In this document: positions 6,936-16,587 of the stretch, in pieces | Layout of the letters: each line of letters opens with the position of its first letter | How positions within the stretch are numbered: position 1 is the stretch's first letter | Source: Sphingomonas guangdongensis | GTDB lineage: Bacteria; Pseudomonadota; Alphaproteobacteria; Sphingomonadales; Sphingomonadaceae | Direction of reading: 5' to 3' | NCBI RefSeq assembly: GCF_900199185.1 | Contig: NZ_OBMI01000003.1 | Span: 372,001-436,000 of the forward strand | DNA: 64,000 nucleotides | The notes under the pieces: generated by a model | What the model was told of the DNA's origin: nothing | The model's input: the letters and a program-made list of their open reading frames with translations, nothing else | Databases searched by the model: none | Made by a program: the position numbers and the translations under genes

Positions 6936-9900
6936 ATGGCCAACTTCACTGCCGGAAATCTCGTTGTCTATCGCGTCGGCACCGGAACGGGCGCGCTGTC
7001 CAACGCAGCGACCGCGGTTTTCCTCGACGAATACACGGTCACCGGTACGCTGGTGCAGTCGATCGCGCTTCCCGACACCGCTACCGCCACCGTCAACGCC
7101 CTCACGCAGAGCGGGACCGCGACTTCCAACGGGCTCCTGACGCTGAGCGCCGACGGTCGGTACCTGCTGCTTGGGGGCTATGACGCAAGCGTAGGCACGA
7201 CCGGCGTGACCAGCTCTGCCGCGACAACGGTCTCGCGCACGATCGCCCGGGTCGGCGCGGACGGGATCGCGGACACCAGCACCTCGCTGACCGACGCGTT
7301 CACCGGCGACAACTTCCGCGGCGTCGCCAGCCTGAACGGCAGCAGCTTCTACGTGTCCGGCACCGGCGGCACCGGCACCAACGGCGTACGCCTGGCCGAG
7401 TTCGGCGCGAGCACGTCGACGTCGATCGCGACCACGCCGATCACCAACATTCGTGCGATCGATATCTTCGACGGGCAGGTCTATGTCAGCGCAAGCTCCG
7501 GCGCGATCCGGATCGGCACGGTGGGTACGGGAACGCCGACGACCGGCGGTCAGACGATCACCAACTTGCTTGGGTACCCGACGTCGGGCGGCTCGCCGTA
7601 TGAGTTCTTCTTCGCTGACCTGACGACCACAGTCGCCGGCGTCGACACGCTCTACGTGGCCGATGATGCCGCCGGGCTGTCCAAATACTCGCTGGTCGGC
7701 GGCAGCTGGACGCTGAACGGCACGATCGCGGGTGCGATCCGCGGGCTGGCCGGGGCGACCAGCGGCGGTACGCAGGTGTCGCTCTATGCGACCACCGCGA
7801 CGGCGGCGGGCGTTCCGCAGCAGATCGTCTCCTACCTCGACACCTCGGGCTACAACGGCGCACTGAGCGGCTCGTCGACCGTGGTCGCGACGGCCACCGC
7901 CAACACCGCGCTGCGCGGCATCGCCTTCGCACCGCAAGCGGCGAATGCAGGGGCGACGCTCAGCGTCAACGACGTTACCGTGGCGGAGGGGAATGCGGGC
8001 TCGACGCTGCTGACCTTCACCATCACCTCCAGCGTCGCGGCGAGTGCGGGCGGGATCCAGGTGAACTTCGCGACGGCGGACGGGACCGCGCTGGCCGGCA
8101 GCGACTATGTCGCGACCAGCGGCACCGCCAGCATCGCGGCGGGCGCGAACAGCACGACCGTTTCGGTGACGGTCAACGGCGACACGGACGTCGAGGGCAA
8201 CGAGACGCTTTTCCTCAACCTGTCCTCGCCGGTGAATGCGACGATCGCCGACGCGCAAGGGGTCGGCACGATCCAGACAGACGACACGACCATCGCGATC
8301 AGCGACGTGTCGATCGTGGAGGGCGATGCGGGCACCCGCACGCTGGTCTTCACGGTCACCGCCAGCGCTCCGGCACCGGCGGGCGGGATCAGCTTCACGG
8401 CCGCGACCGCGGATGGCACGGCGACAGGGGGCAGCGACTATGTCGCGCTCAGCACGACGGCCACCATCGCTGCAGGCGCGACCAGCACGACCGTGCGGGT
8501 GACGCTGAACAGCGACACGGCCATCGAAGGCAACGAGACGGTGCTGGTCAACCTCAGCAACGCGACCGGCGCGGTGATCGCGGACGGGCAGGGCGTCGGC
8601 ACGATCGTCAACGACGATGCCGGGGCGACCGTCGGCGGCATCCTGATCAACGCGGCCTCGCCGTCGCTGCAGGGAGCCAGCATCACGCCGACCGCGACCA
8701 ACGCGATCGCGCTGACCCGGCTCGGGGCGAGCACCGTTCTCGGTGCGGAGGGTGCCGAGTCGATCGCCTATGAGTCCAATGGGACGAGCACGCGGCTGTA
8801 CGTCACCAATGCCCGCACGGGCGCGGAGCGCGTCGACGTGTTCACCGTCGGCGCCGACGGCACGCTGACCGCGGCCGGCAGCATCGCGCTCGGCGGTCTG
8901 GTCAACTACGGTAACGTCAACTCGGTCGCGGTGCGCGGCGGCGTCGTCGCGGTCGCCTACAACGCGGCGGCCGGCGACCAGCCCGGCTATGTCGCGCTGT
9001 TCGACGCGACCACGCTCGCCGCGCGCGGCGCGCCGATCCAGGTCGGCGTGCTCCCCGACCAGGTGACCTTCAGCGCCGACGGCTCCCGCGTGCTCGTCGC
9101 CAACGAGGCGCAGAACACCGCGACGGTCTCCACCCCGGGCTCGATCAGCATCATCGACGTCGCGACCGGCGCGGTCACCAACACGATCGACTTCGCCGCC
9201 CTGAACGGCAGCGAGGCGATCCTGCGCGGACGCGGGCTGCCGATCCTGCCAGGCCAGCTCGCCAGCACCGACATCGAGCCCGAGTACATCAGCGTCATCG
9301 GCACCAAGGCCTATGTGACGCTGCAGGAGGTCAATGCCGTCGCGATCGTCGACCTGACGACCAACAGCATCACCGCGATCCAGCCGCTCGGCGGAGTCGA
9401 TCACTCGCTTGCCGGCAACATGTTCGACCCGAGCGACCGTGATGGCGCGGGCAGCACCGCCGCGATCAACTTGGTCAACGCGCCGGTTACCAGCCTGCTA
9501 CAGCCGGACGCGATCGCGACCTATACCGTGGGCGGTGTCACCTACTTCGTCACCGCGAACGAGGGCGACGCGCGCGCGCTGGCGCCGAACGACGCGGACG
9601 TCGGTGAGGTGGTGCGCCTCAGCAGTGCCGGTTACGTGCTCGATCCGACCGCTTTCCCCAACGCTGCGGCGCTCAAGGCCGATGCCTCGCTCGGGCGCCT
9701 GAACGTGCTGACCACGATCGGTGACACGGACGGGGACGGCGACTTCGACCAGATCTACAACATCGGCGGGCGCGGCTTTTCGATCTTCCGCGACAACGGC
9801 GACGGTACCGTCACCAAGGTGCGCGAGAGCGGCGGCGAGTTCGAGGCGATCCTGGCGCGCGACTATGCCTCCGTGTTCAACGTCAACCAGTCGCTGGCCG

Positions 9901-12900
9901 CCAGCTCGCTCGACACCCGCTCCGACGACAAGGGGCCGGAGCCGGAGGGCGTGACGATCGGTGCGGTGGGCGACCGCACCTACGCCTTCATTGCGCTGGA
10001 GCGGGTCGGTGGCGTGATGATCTACGACATCACGAATCCGGCTGCGGCAAGCTTCGTCGGCTTCACGCCCGCCACCGCGAACGACTTGGGGCCGGAGACT
10101 CTGGTCTTCATCCCGGCCGCTCAGAGCCCGACCGGCACCGCGCTGCTCGCCACCGCCAACGAGGTGTCGGGCACGGTGACGCTGTACCGCGTCGCGGTGC
10201 CCCAGAACGGCAGCCTGTCGATTGCGCCGGCGAGCGGCGCCGAGGGGAACAGCGGCACGGGCGCCATCACCTTCACCGTCTCCCGCTCGGGCGGCACGGA
10301 CGGTGCGGTGTCGGCCAGCTACACCGTGACCAACGGCAACACCGACGCCGCCGACTTCGGCGGCACGCTGCCGAGCGGCACCGTCACCTTTGCCGCCGGG
10401 GCGAGCACCGCCACCATCACCATCCCGGTGACGGGCGACACGGCGTTCGAGCCGGACGAGACCTTCACGGTGACGCTGTCGGCACCGCAGGGCGGGGCGA
10501 CGATCGCTGCGGCGAGCGCAACCGGCACGATCACCAACGACGATGCCGCGCCGACGCTCTCGATCGGCAACGCAACGGTGGTGGAGGGTGACAGCGGCAC
10601 CACGACGCTGGTCTACACCGTGACGTCCAGCGCGCCGGCGGGCGCGGGCGGGATCGGCTTCTCGATCGCGACCGGCGGCGGCACCGCGACCGCCGGCACC
10701 GACTATGTCGCGCAGGCCACCACCGGCCAGATTGCCGCGGGCCAGTCCAGCACGACCTTCTCCGTCGTCGTGAACGGCGACACCACCTATGAGCAGGCGG
10801 AGACGGTCGTCGTCACGATCTCCAATCCGACCAACGCCACCATCACGACCGCCCAGGGCACCGGCACGATCACCAACGACGATCCCGTGCCGACCAGCGG
10901 GCGGATCTTCGCTGAGAATTTCACCGGCTTCACCGCCGCCGGCTTCGCGCCGACACCGGGTGTCGGGCAGCTCGACTCCGATGTCTGGCGTGTCGTCGGG
11001 CTGAGCGATAACACCAATCCGGCCTATGGCTTCACCGCGGCGACGGGTGACTTCGCGCGCGGCACGATCGCGGGCACCGCCGATCCGCTCACCGCCGGCG
11101 TCTACTCGCCCTCCACCAACGGCGCGCTCGTCGTTCAGCCGACCGGCGCCGAGATCGACGTCGGCGGCTTCATCGAGGCGCGCATCCAGAACACCAGCGG
11201 GCTGACCGCGACCAGCTTCACCGTCGCGTTCGATTGGGCGTTCCGCAACAGCGGCGCGCGCTCGAGCAACCTCCAGCTCTCCTACTCGACCGACGGCACC
11301 AACTTCACGGTCGCGCCGGACACCAGTTTCGCGACTCCCGCGACCGCCGACGCGTCGATCGCCACCAGCTTCACGCTGACCCCGGAGGCGGCGACGCTCA
11401 CCGGGCTGACGGTCGGTGACGGCGGCTTCCTGTTCCTGCGCTGGACGCACCTCAACTCGAGCGGCGGGGGCAACCGGGACGAGGTCGGGATCGACAATCT
11501 GACCGTCGACGCGACGCTCAGCACCGACGGCGTCTTCGTGATCAACGACGTGAGCGCGGCCGAGGGTAACGGCGGCACCACGCTGGTTACGCTCACCGTC
11601 ACCCGCACCAGCGGGACCGGCGCGGCGACGATCGATTTTGCCACCGCGAACGGCACCGCGACCGCCGGCAGCGACTATGTCGCGCAGTCGGGGACGCTCA
11701 GCTTCGCCGACGGCGAGACGTCGCGTACCATTACCATCAGCGTGACCGGAGACCTCGCCAACGAGGCGGCCGAGACGCTGTTCGTCAACTTCAGCAACCC
11801 GGTCGGCGCGACCCTGCCCGACGCCCAGGCGCGCGTCACGATCACCAACGACGACACCGGCCCGGTCGCGATCTACGACATTCAGGGTGCCGGGCACCGC
11901 TCGGGCTTCGTCGGGGCGAGCGTCACCACCACCGGCGTGGTCACCGCGATCGATGACAACGGCTTCTACATTCAGGATCCGACCGGCGACGGCAATATCG
12001 CGACGTCCGACGGCATCTTCGTGTTTACCGCGAACCGGCCTGCGCTCACCGTCGGGAATGCGGTAAGCGTCACGGGGACGGTCAGTGAGTTCACCAGCAC
12101 CACCGCCGGCAGCCTGTCGCTGACCCAAATTACCGCTCCGACGATCCAAGTGACGGCGCAGAGCGTCGCGTTGCCCGCGGCGGTGGTGATTTCCGGCAAC
12201 GGCACGGGCGATCGCACCCCGCCGACCGCCAACATCGACGATGACGGACTGACCAGCTTCGATCCGGTAATGGACGGACTCGACTTCTACGAGTCGCTTG
12301 AGGGCATGCTGGTCACGGTCCAGACGCCGCTGGTCGTCGGCAACACAAACGACTTCGGCGAAACCTACGTCGTCGCATCCGGCGGCGCGGGCGCGACCGG
12401 AATCAACAGCCACAGCGGGATCACGCTCGGCGCCGGCGACAACAACCCCGAGAAGATCCAGATCGACGACGATGCCGGCATCTTCGCGGGCTACACGCCC
12501 GGGCACACCCAGGGCGACCTGCTCGGCAACGTCACCGGCGTGCTCAACTACGCCTTTGCCGAGTACGAACTGCTGGTGACGGCGCCGGTCACGGTCACGA
12601 CCGATGTCACCCAGGTGCGTGAGACCACCAACCTCGTCGGCGACGCCTTCAACTTCACCTATGCGAGCTTCAACGTCGAGAATCTCGCGCCGGTGCCCGA
12701 CAGCACCAATCCCGAGCGCGACACGCAGCCGGAGGTCGACCTCGCCTTCACCCGCCACGCGACGGAGATCGTCACGGCGCTGAAGTCACCCGACATCATC
12801 GGCCTGCAGGAGATCCAGGACGCCGATGGCGCCGGCGCAGGCGCGAACCTGTCGGGCGCCGCATCGGCGCAGAAGCTGATCGACGCGATCGTCGCGGCGG

Positions 12901-14396
12901 GTGGACCGCGCTACACCTATGTCGAGGTCGCGCCCACGGTCGCCAACTCGACCGGCGGCCAGGCCAACGGCAACATCCGCAACGGGTACCTCTACAACGA
13001 CGCGCGGGTCGACTATGTCGCCGGCTCGGCCCGGCTGCTGGAGGATCCGGCCTACAACGGGTCGCGTCGGCCGCTGCTGGCTGACTTCAGCTTCAACGGT
13101 CAGGTGTTCACCGCCGCCAACGTCCACGCGACCTCGCGCGGGGGCTCCGACCCGCTGTTCGGCGCGACCCAGCCGCCGGTCCAGGCCGGTGAGAGCTCCC
13201 GGAACGCGCAGGCGGCGGCGCTCAAGGCCTATATCGACGGCCAGCTCGCGCTCGATCCTGCCAAGAAGTTTGTGGTCAACGGCGACTTCAACGGCTTCCC
13301 GTACGAGACCGCCGTGCAGACGCTGACCGGTGACGGCCGGATCGTCGATCTCTACCAGACGCTCGCCCCGGCCGAGCGCTACTCCTACTATTTCGGCGGC
13401 AACTACCAGGCCTTCGACTATGTCATGGTGTCGAGCAGCCTAGCCGCGAACACCAGCTTCGACGTGGTCCACTACAACGCCGGCTTCACCGACGGCCTGT
13501 CGGCGACCGACCATGACCAGGCGGTGGCACGCATCCAGCTGGTCGCGGCGGCTTCGGCTGGAAACGATACAGTGGCGGGCGGAACCGGCACCGAGATCTT
13601 CAACCTCTCGGCCGGCGGCAGCGATACGGTGAGCGGGGGCGGCGGCTCCGATGGCTTCTTCTTCGGTGCGGCCCTCGACAGTGGCGACCGGATCACCGCA
13701 GCCGCGGGCGGCGACGACCAGGTGATCGTGCAGGGCAACTACACCGGCGCGACCGCGATCAACCTTGCCGGTCAGGTGTTCACCGGTGTCGACACGCTGG
13801 CGATCCAGCCCGGCAACGACACGCGCTTCGGCGACACCTCGGGCGCGCTCTACAGCTACGACGTCTCGATCGCGGACGCCAATATCGCCAACGACGCCAC
13901 GCTGATCGTCAACGCCAACCGGCTGCGCGCCGGGGAGACGCTGTCGTTCAACGGATCGGCGGAGACTGGCGGTGCGATCTGGTTCTACGCCGGGGCAGGC
14001 AACGACACGCTGGTCGGCGGCGGCGGCGCGGATCGCTTCTACGGCCGGGCCGGCAGCGACACGCTGACCGGCAATGGCGGCGGCGATACCTTCTTCTACC
14101 TCGCGGCGAGCGAGTCGGCGGCAGGCTCGCTCGACCGGATCACCGACTTCACGGCCGGCGACCTGATCAACGTGGCCGGCATCGATGCAATTGCCGGCAG
14201 TGCGGGCGTCAACGACACCTTCACCTTCATCGGCGCGGGCGCGTTTACAGGCGCCGGCCAGCTCCGGGCGGTCAACACCGGCGGCGCGAACTGGACGGTG
14301 GAGGCCGACATCGACGGCGATCTGGTCGCCGATCTGATCATTTCGGTGACCACCACCGGCGGTCACGCGTTGGTGGCCGGCGACTTCATTCTTTAG
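6936..14396 (+). CDS. Giant multidomain secreted protein: Calx-beta, choice-of-anchor I, ExeM-type nuclease and RTX domains
   Basis: Predicted 2,486 aa. Approximate layout by residue: 1-338 beta-rich, propeller-like; 339-561 two Calx-beta domains (VAEGNAGST, GDTDVEGNETLFLNL, ending in DD); 567-1089 choice-of-anchor I/phytase-like region; 1091-1318 two more Calx-beta; 1321-1532 jelly-roll-like segment; 1533-1640 a fifth Calx-beta; 1641-1890 OB-like region as in ExeM/NucH; 1898-2203 endonuclease/exonuclease/phosphatase domain with SFNVEN, GLQEIQD, ANVHATS, NGDFNGFP and SATDHDQA; 2204-2486 RTX tail with GAGNDTLVGGGGADRFYGRAGSDTL and a serralysin-like end. There is no Sec signal, which fits type I secretion through the C-terminal RTX signal. 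The ATG at 6936 has GGAG 7 bp upstream; the frame stays open to 6831, but the extra residues lack family likeness. Likely an extracellular, Ca-stabilised nuclease or phosphatase (inference). Confidence 0.85.
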   Translation: MANFTAGNLVVYRVGTGTGALSNAATAVFLDEYTVTGTLVQSIALPDTATATVNALTQSGTATSNGLLTLSADGRYLLLGGYDASVGTTGVTSSAATTVSRTIARVGADGIADTSTSLTDAFTGDNFRGVASLNGSSFYVSGTGGTGTNGVRLAEFGASTSTSIATTPITNIRAIDIFDGQVYVSASSGAIRIGTVGTGTPTTGGQTITNLLGYPTSGGSPYEFFFADLTTTVAGVDTLYVADDAAGLSKYSLVGGSWTLNGTIAGAIRGLAGATSGGTQVSLYATTATAAGVPQQIVSYLDTSGYNGALSGSSTVVATATANTALRGIAFAPQAANAGATLSVNDVTVAEGNAGSTLLTFTITSSVAASAGGIQVNFATADGTALAGSDYVATSGTASIAAGANSTTVSVTVNGDTDVEGNETLFLNLSSPVNATIADAQGVGTIQTDDTTIAISDVSIVEGDAGTRTLVFTVTASAPAPAGGISFTAATADGTATGGSDYVALSTTATIAAGATSTTVRVTLNSDTAIEGNETVLVNLSNATGAVIADGQGVGTIVNDDAGATVGGILINAASPSLQGASITPTATNAIALTRLGASTVLGAEGAESIAYESNGTSTRLYVTNARTGAERVDVFTVGADGTLTAAGSIALGGLVNYGNVNSVAVRGGVVAVAYNAAAGDQPGYVALFDATTLAARGAPIQVGVLPDQVTFSADGSRVLVANEAQNTATVSTPGSISIIDVATGAVTNTIDFAALNGSEAILRGRGLPILPGQLASTDIEPEYISVIGTKAYVTLQEVNAVAIVDLTTNSITAIQPLGGVDHSLAGNMFDPSDRDGAGSTAAINLVNAPVTSLLQPDAIATYTVGGVTYFVTANEGDARALAPNDADVGEVVRLSSAGYVLDPTAFPNAAALKADASLGRLNVLTTIGDTDGDGDFDQIYNIGGRGFSIFRDNGDGTVTKVRESGGEFEAILARDYASVFNVNQSLAASSLDTRSDDKGPEPEGVTIGAVGDRTYAFIALERVGGVMIYDITNPAAASFVGFTPATANDLGPETLVFIPAAQSPTGTALLATANEVSGTVTLYRVAVPQNGSLSIAPASGAEGNSGTGAITFTVSRSGGTDGAVSASYTVTNGNTDAADFGGTLPSGTVTFAAGASTATITIPVTGDTAFEPDETFTVTLSAPQGGATIAAASATGTITNDDAAPTLSIGNATVVEGDSGTTTLVYTVTSSAPAGAGGIGFSIATGGGTATAGTDYVAQATTGQIAAGQSSTTFSVVVNGDTTYEQAETVVVTISNPTNATITTAQGTGTITNDDPVPTSGRIFAENFTGFTAAGFAPTPGVGQLDSDVWRVVGLSDNTNPAYGFTAATGDFARGTIAGTADPLTAGVYSPSTNGALVVQPTGAEIDVGGFIEARIQNTSGLTATSFTVAFDWAFRNSGARSSNLQLSYSTDGTNFTVAPDTSFATPATADASIATSFTLTPEAATLTGLTVGDGGFLFLRWTHLNSSGGGNRDEVGIDNLTVDATLSTDGVFVINDVSAAEGNGGTTLVTLTVTRTSGTGAATIDFATANGTATAGSDYVAQSGTLSFADGETSRTITISVTGDLANEAAETLFVNFSNPVGATLPDAQARVTITNDDTGPVAIYDIQGAGHRSGFVGASVTTTGVVTAIDDNGFYIQDPTGDGNIATSDGIFVFTANRPALTVGNAVSVTGTVSEFTSTTAGSLSLTQITAPTIQVTAQSVALPAAVVISGNGTGDRTPPTANIDDDGLTSFDPVMDGLDFYESLEGMLVTVQTPLVVGNTNDFGETYVVASGGAGATGINSHSGITLGAGDNNPEKIQIDDDAGIFAGYTPGHTQGDLLGNVTGVLNYAFAEYELLVTAPVTVTTDVTQVRETTNLVGDAFNFTYASFNVENLAPVPDSTNPERDTQPEVDLAFTRHATEIVTALKSPDIIGLQEIQDADGAGAGANLSGAASAQKLIDAIVAAGGPRYTYVEVAPTVANSTGGQANGNIRNGYLYNDARVDYVAGSARLLEDPAYNGSRRPLLADFSFNGQVFTAANVHATSRGGSDPLFGATQPPVQAGESSRNAQAAALKAYIDGQLALDPAKKFVVNGDFNGFPYETAVQTLTGDGRIVDLYQTLAPAERYSYYFGGNYQAFDYVMVSSSLAANTSFDVVHYNAGFTDGLSATDHDQAVARIQLVAAASAGNDTVAGGTGTEIFNLSAGGSDTVSGGGGSDGFFFGAALDSGDRITAAAGGDDQVIVQGNYTGATAINLAGQVFTGVDTLAIQPGNDTRFGDTSGALYSYDVSIADANIANDATLIVNANRLRAGETLSFNGSAETGGAIWFYAGAGNDTLVGGGGADRFYGRAGSDTLTGNGGGDTFFYLAASESAAGSLDRITDFTAGDLINVAGIDAIAGSAGVNDTFTFIGAGAFTGAGQLRAVNTGGANWTVEADIDGDLVADLIISVTTTGGHALVAGDFIL

Positions 14397-14405
14397 GAGG
14401 ATCTT

Positions 14406-14549
14406 ATGAACGACCTGAACCGCATGGGCGTCGCCCGGCCGGCACGCACGCCTTGGCAGCGTCCGAGCGTCAGCACCATCGCGCTGCGCGAGGCACGCAA
14501 TGCGCCGACCCCGATCAATGCGGACGCGTCCGGCACCTTCGGTTCCTGA
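14406..14549 (+). CDS. Small 47-residue peptide behind the giant gene
   Basis: A 47-codon ATG frame begins 9 bp after the giant gene's stop, with a perfect AGGAGG at 14395-14400 that overlaps that stop, and a 5-nt gap to the ATG. It is therefore very likely translated. The peptide has no membrane segment or signal peptide. It contains TPWQRPSVSTIALREA in the middle and ends in ADASGTFGS. The WxxPxV element resembles the leader motif YxxPxL seen in some lasso-peptide and other RiPP precursors, but no maturation enzymes (asparagine-synthase-like, PqqD-like, transglutaminase-like) are encoded nearby. Function unknown; it could be a RiPP-type precursor or a small partner of the secreted protein. 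The likeness to RiPP leaders is my inference. Confidence 0.65.
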   Translation: MNDLNRMGVARPARTPWQRPSVSTIALREARNAPTPINADASGTFGS

Positions 14550-14591
14550 TCAGCGTCTACGATCGGTCCGCGCCGGAACCGCGAAGTTCGG

Positions 14592-16517
14592 TCAGCGGAC
14601 TGGCAGCTCGAAGGGACCGGCGGGCAGCGCCGCGGCGTCGACCAAGTTGACCCGCGGCGTATCGGCCCAGGCGTAGCGTACGCGGGTCACCGGCTGGCCA
14701 TCGCCGGCGATCGTCACCTCCGCACCGCCGGCACGGGCGACCGCGTAGCGGCAGGTTCCGGCGGCAGCGCCGCACAGCTCGAACCCCAGCGCGGTTGCAC
14801 CACTTTCCGTGCGCAGCGCGCCGTCCACATCGGCAAAGCGGACGACCACCTGGCCGTTCGTAACAAACGTGGCGCTGGTCGCGCGCGGGCCGGACGGTGC
14901 GACCGGGTCGCGATAGACGAGGCGGCGCATCGCGCGGGCGAGCCGGCGGCCGACCTCCGCCTTCTCGCCGGGGTGGATGTCGTACGCGTCGCCCAGGTCG
15001 AGCGTGATCGCCACGGCGGCGTTGCCGTCGCTCTCCGCCACCTGTCGCTGCGCGTCCCGGACGTAGGCGGTGCCGCTCTCCCCGGGCGCGGTCGCGGGCC
15101 GGCCGAACGGCGCCAGCGAGACTAGCGCAAAGGGCAGGTCGGCGCGGCCGAACTGCCGTCTCCAGTCGGCCATCAACGCGCGGAGCCGCGTGGTATAGCC
15201 CGGCATCCCCGTGTCCGATTCACCCTGGTACCAGGCAACGCCCGCGAACGCCGTCGGCCCGAGCGGCGCGATCATGGCATTGTGGAGCGTGCCTGAACTG
15301 GTCGTGTCGCCCCACGGCACCGGCGGCGTGGTACCGGGATCCTTGTCGACGACCGCGTAGCGCCAACCTGTGCCGAGCGGGATACTCGAGCCGTCGGCAA
15401 AGGTCAGCTTCATCGCGTCCGCCGGGCCGGCGAGGCCGCCGTGCGAGTAGGCGTTCTGGTTGTTGACGACCAGGACGTTGCGGCCCGGCACCAGCATGCC
15501 CGCGGGGACGGGATAGACGCGCGGCTGCCAGTTGCTGGTCCCGCCGACCGGCTTTCCGTTGAGCCAAGTCTGATCGACATCGTCGATCAGCCCGAGCTGG
15601 AGCGTGGCCGCCTGGCGCGCCTGTTCGGGCGTCAGCGTCACCTCCAGTCGATACCAGAGCATGCCCTTGTAGGTGGCGAATTTCGGATCCGGCCACGTCT
15701 CGTAGAAGCCGATGCTCGGCACCGGCGTCCAGTCGAGCGTCGCGCCGGGCTGCCACGGCTCACGACCCGGCGCATCACCGGACTTCTCGCGCCACCACGC
15801 CTGCCAGCGCTGCGCCGCCACCTGGACGGCGGCGGCGGGGTCGCGGGCGTAGAGCTTCAGCAGGTCGGCCTCGGCCGCGCGACCGGCGGCGCGCTGGGCG
15901 GCGTCGCTCATCCAGGCGGTGATCTGCGATCCGCCCCAGCTCGAATGCACCGCCCCGATCGGCACCTTGGCGGTGCGACGCAGTTCCTGCGCCATGTAGA
16001 AGCACGCCGCCGAGAAGTTGGGGGAAGTCTGCGGCCCGGCCGCTACCCACTGCGGCTGCTGCGCGAAGCGCGCGAGCGGCGTCAGCCCGGTGTTCTTTTC
16101 TATTGTCAGCAGGCGGAGCTGATCGTCGCCCGGTGCGCCTTGCACCGCGCCGGCGTTCTGCGACTGCGCGACCGTCATCTCCATGTTGCTCTGGCCCGAG
16201 CACAGATAGACGTCGCCGACCAGCAGGTCGCGGAGCACGCTGACGCCGCTCCGGGCGGACACGATCAGGTCAAACGGACCGCCAGCCGGCAGCGGCGGCA
16301 GCGCTACTCGGAAGACGCCGTCCGCGCCCGCCCGGGCGGACCCGCTCGCCGGGCCGAGCACGACGCTGACGGTCTCGCCCGGTTGGGCCGTCCCGGCCAC
16401 GACGATCGCCTGGTCGCGCTGCACGACGGCCCTGTCCGACAGGGCACCGGCAACCCTGGGTGCCGCAAGGGTCGGCGTCGCGCTCGCCAGGATCACTGCG
16501 CCGACCAGTAACTTCAT
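14592..16517 (-). CDS. Sialate O-acetylesterase-type SGNH hydrolase, exported
   Basis: Exported esterase of 641 aa. A Sec signal peptide covers about residues 1-19 (hydrophobic core, ending TLAAP). The nucleophile motif CSGQSNME puts Ser at 110; HSSWGGSQITAWM lies further on, and VAWYQGESDTGM supplies the block seen in sialate 9-O-acetylesterases, with a later DIHPGEK giving the catalytic Asp/His pair. A beta-sandwich insert (YRLEVTLTPEQ to VVNNQNAYSHGG) sits between the esterase blocks, as in carbohydrate O-acetylesterases of this family. It probably deacetylates sialic acid or an acetylated polysaccharide in the periplasm. GGGAGAGG precedes the ATG. It is the last gene of a minus-strand pair with the TauD-type gene, 70 bp apart. 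Confidence 0.9.
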   Translation of the reverse strand: MKLLVGAVILASATPTLAAPRVAGALSDRAVVQRDQAIVVAGTAQPGETVSVVLGPASGSARAGADGVFRVALPPLPAGGPFDLIVSARSGVSVLRDLLVGDVYLCSGQSNMEMTVAQSQNAGAVQGAPGDDQLRLLTIEKNTGLTPLARFAQQPQWVAAGPQTSPNFSAACFYMAQELRRTAKVPIGAVHSSWGGSQITAWMSDAAQRAAGRAAEADLLKLYARDPAAAVQVAAQRWQAWWREKSGDAPGREPWQPGATLDWTPVPSIGFYETWPDPKFATYKGMLWYRLEVTLTPEQARQAATLQLGLIDDVDQTWLNGKPVGGTSNWQPRVYPVPAGMLVPGRNVLVVNNQNAYSHGGLAGPADAMKLTFADGSSIPLGTGWRYAVVDKDPGTTPPVPWGDTTSSGTLHNAMIAPLGPTAFAGVAWYQGESDTGMPGYTTRLRALMADWRRQFGRADLPFALVSLAPFGRPATAPGESGTAYVRDAQRQVAESDGNAAVAITLDLGDAYDIHPGEKAEVGRRLARAMRRLVYRDPVAPSGPRATSATFVTNGQVVVRFADVDGALRTESGATALGFELCGAAAGTCRYAVARAGGAEVTIAGDGQPVTRVRYAWADTPRVNLVDAAALPAGPFELPVR

Positions 16518-16587
16518 GCCGCCTCTCCCATTCTGCCTTACTGCTACCCGGATCGACGGCGGCGAGGGAAGGGGGCGGATGAGGCTG

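Noticed and set aside
7950..11855. Repeated DNA across the Calx-beta region as a possible CRISPR or tandem array
   Set aside because: The repeats are coding domain copies of about 330 bp with strong divergence, not short direct repeats with unique spacers.
9498..12758. A 1,086-codon open frame on the minus strand opposite the giant gene
   Set aside because: It is composed of Arg, Gly, Asp and Val in the manner of a high-GC mirror frame, has no family likeness, and lies within a well-supported repeat protein on the other strand.
14406..16517. A lasso peptide gene cluster around the 47-codon gene
   Set aside because: The nearby genes are an acetylesterase and a dioxygenase on the opposite strand; no protease or asparagine-synthase-like cyclase is present, so only the peptide itself is reported.
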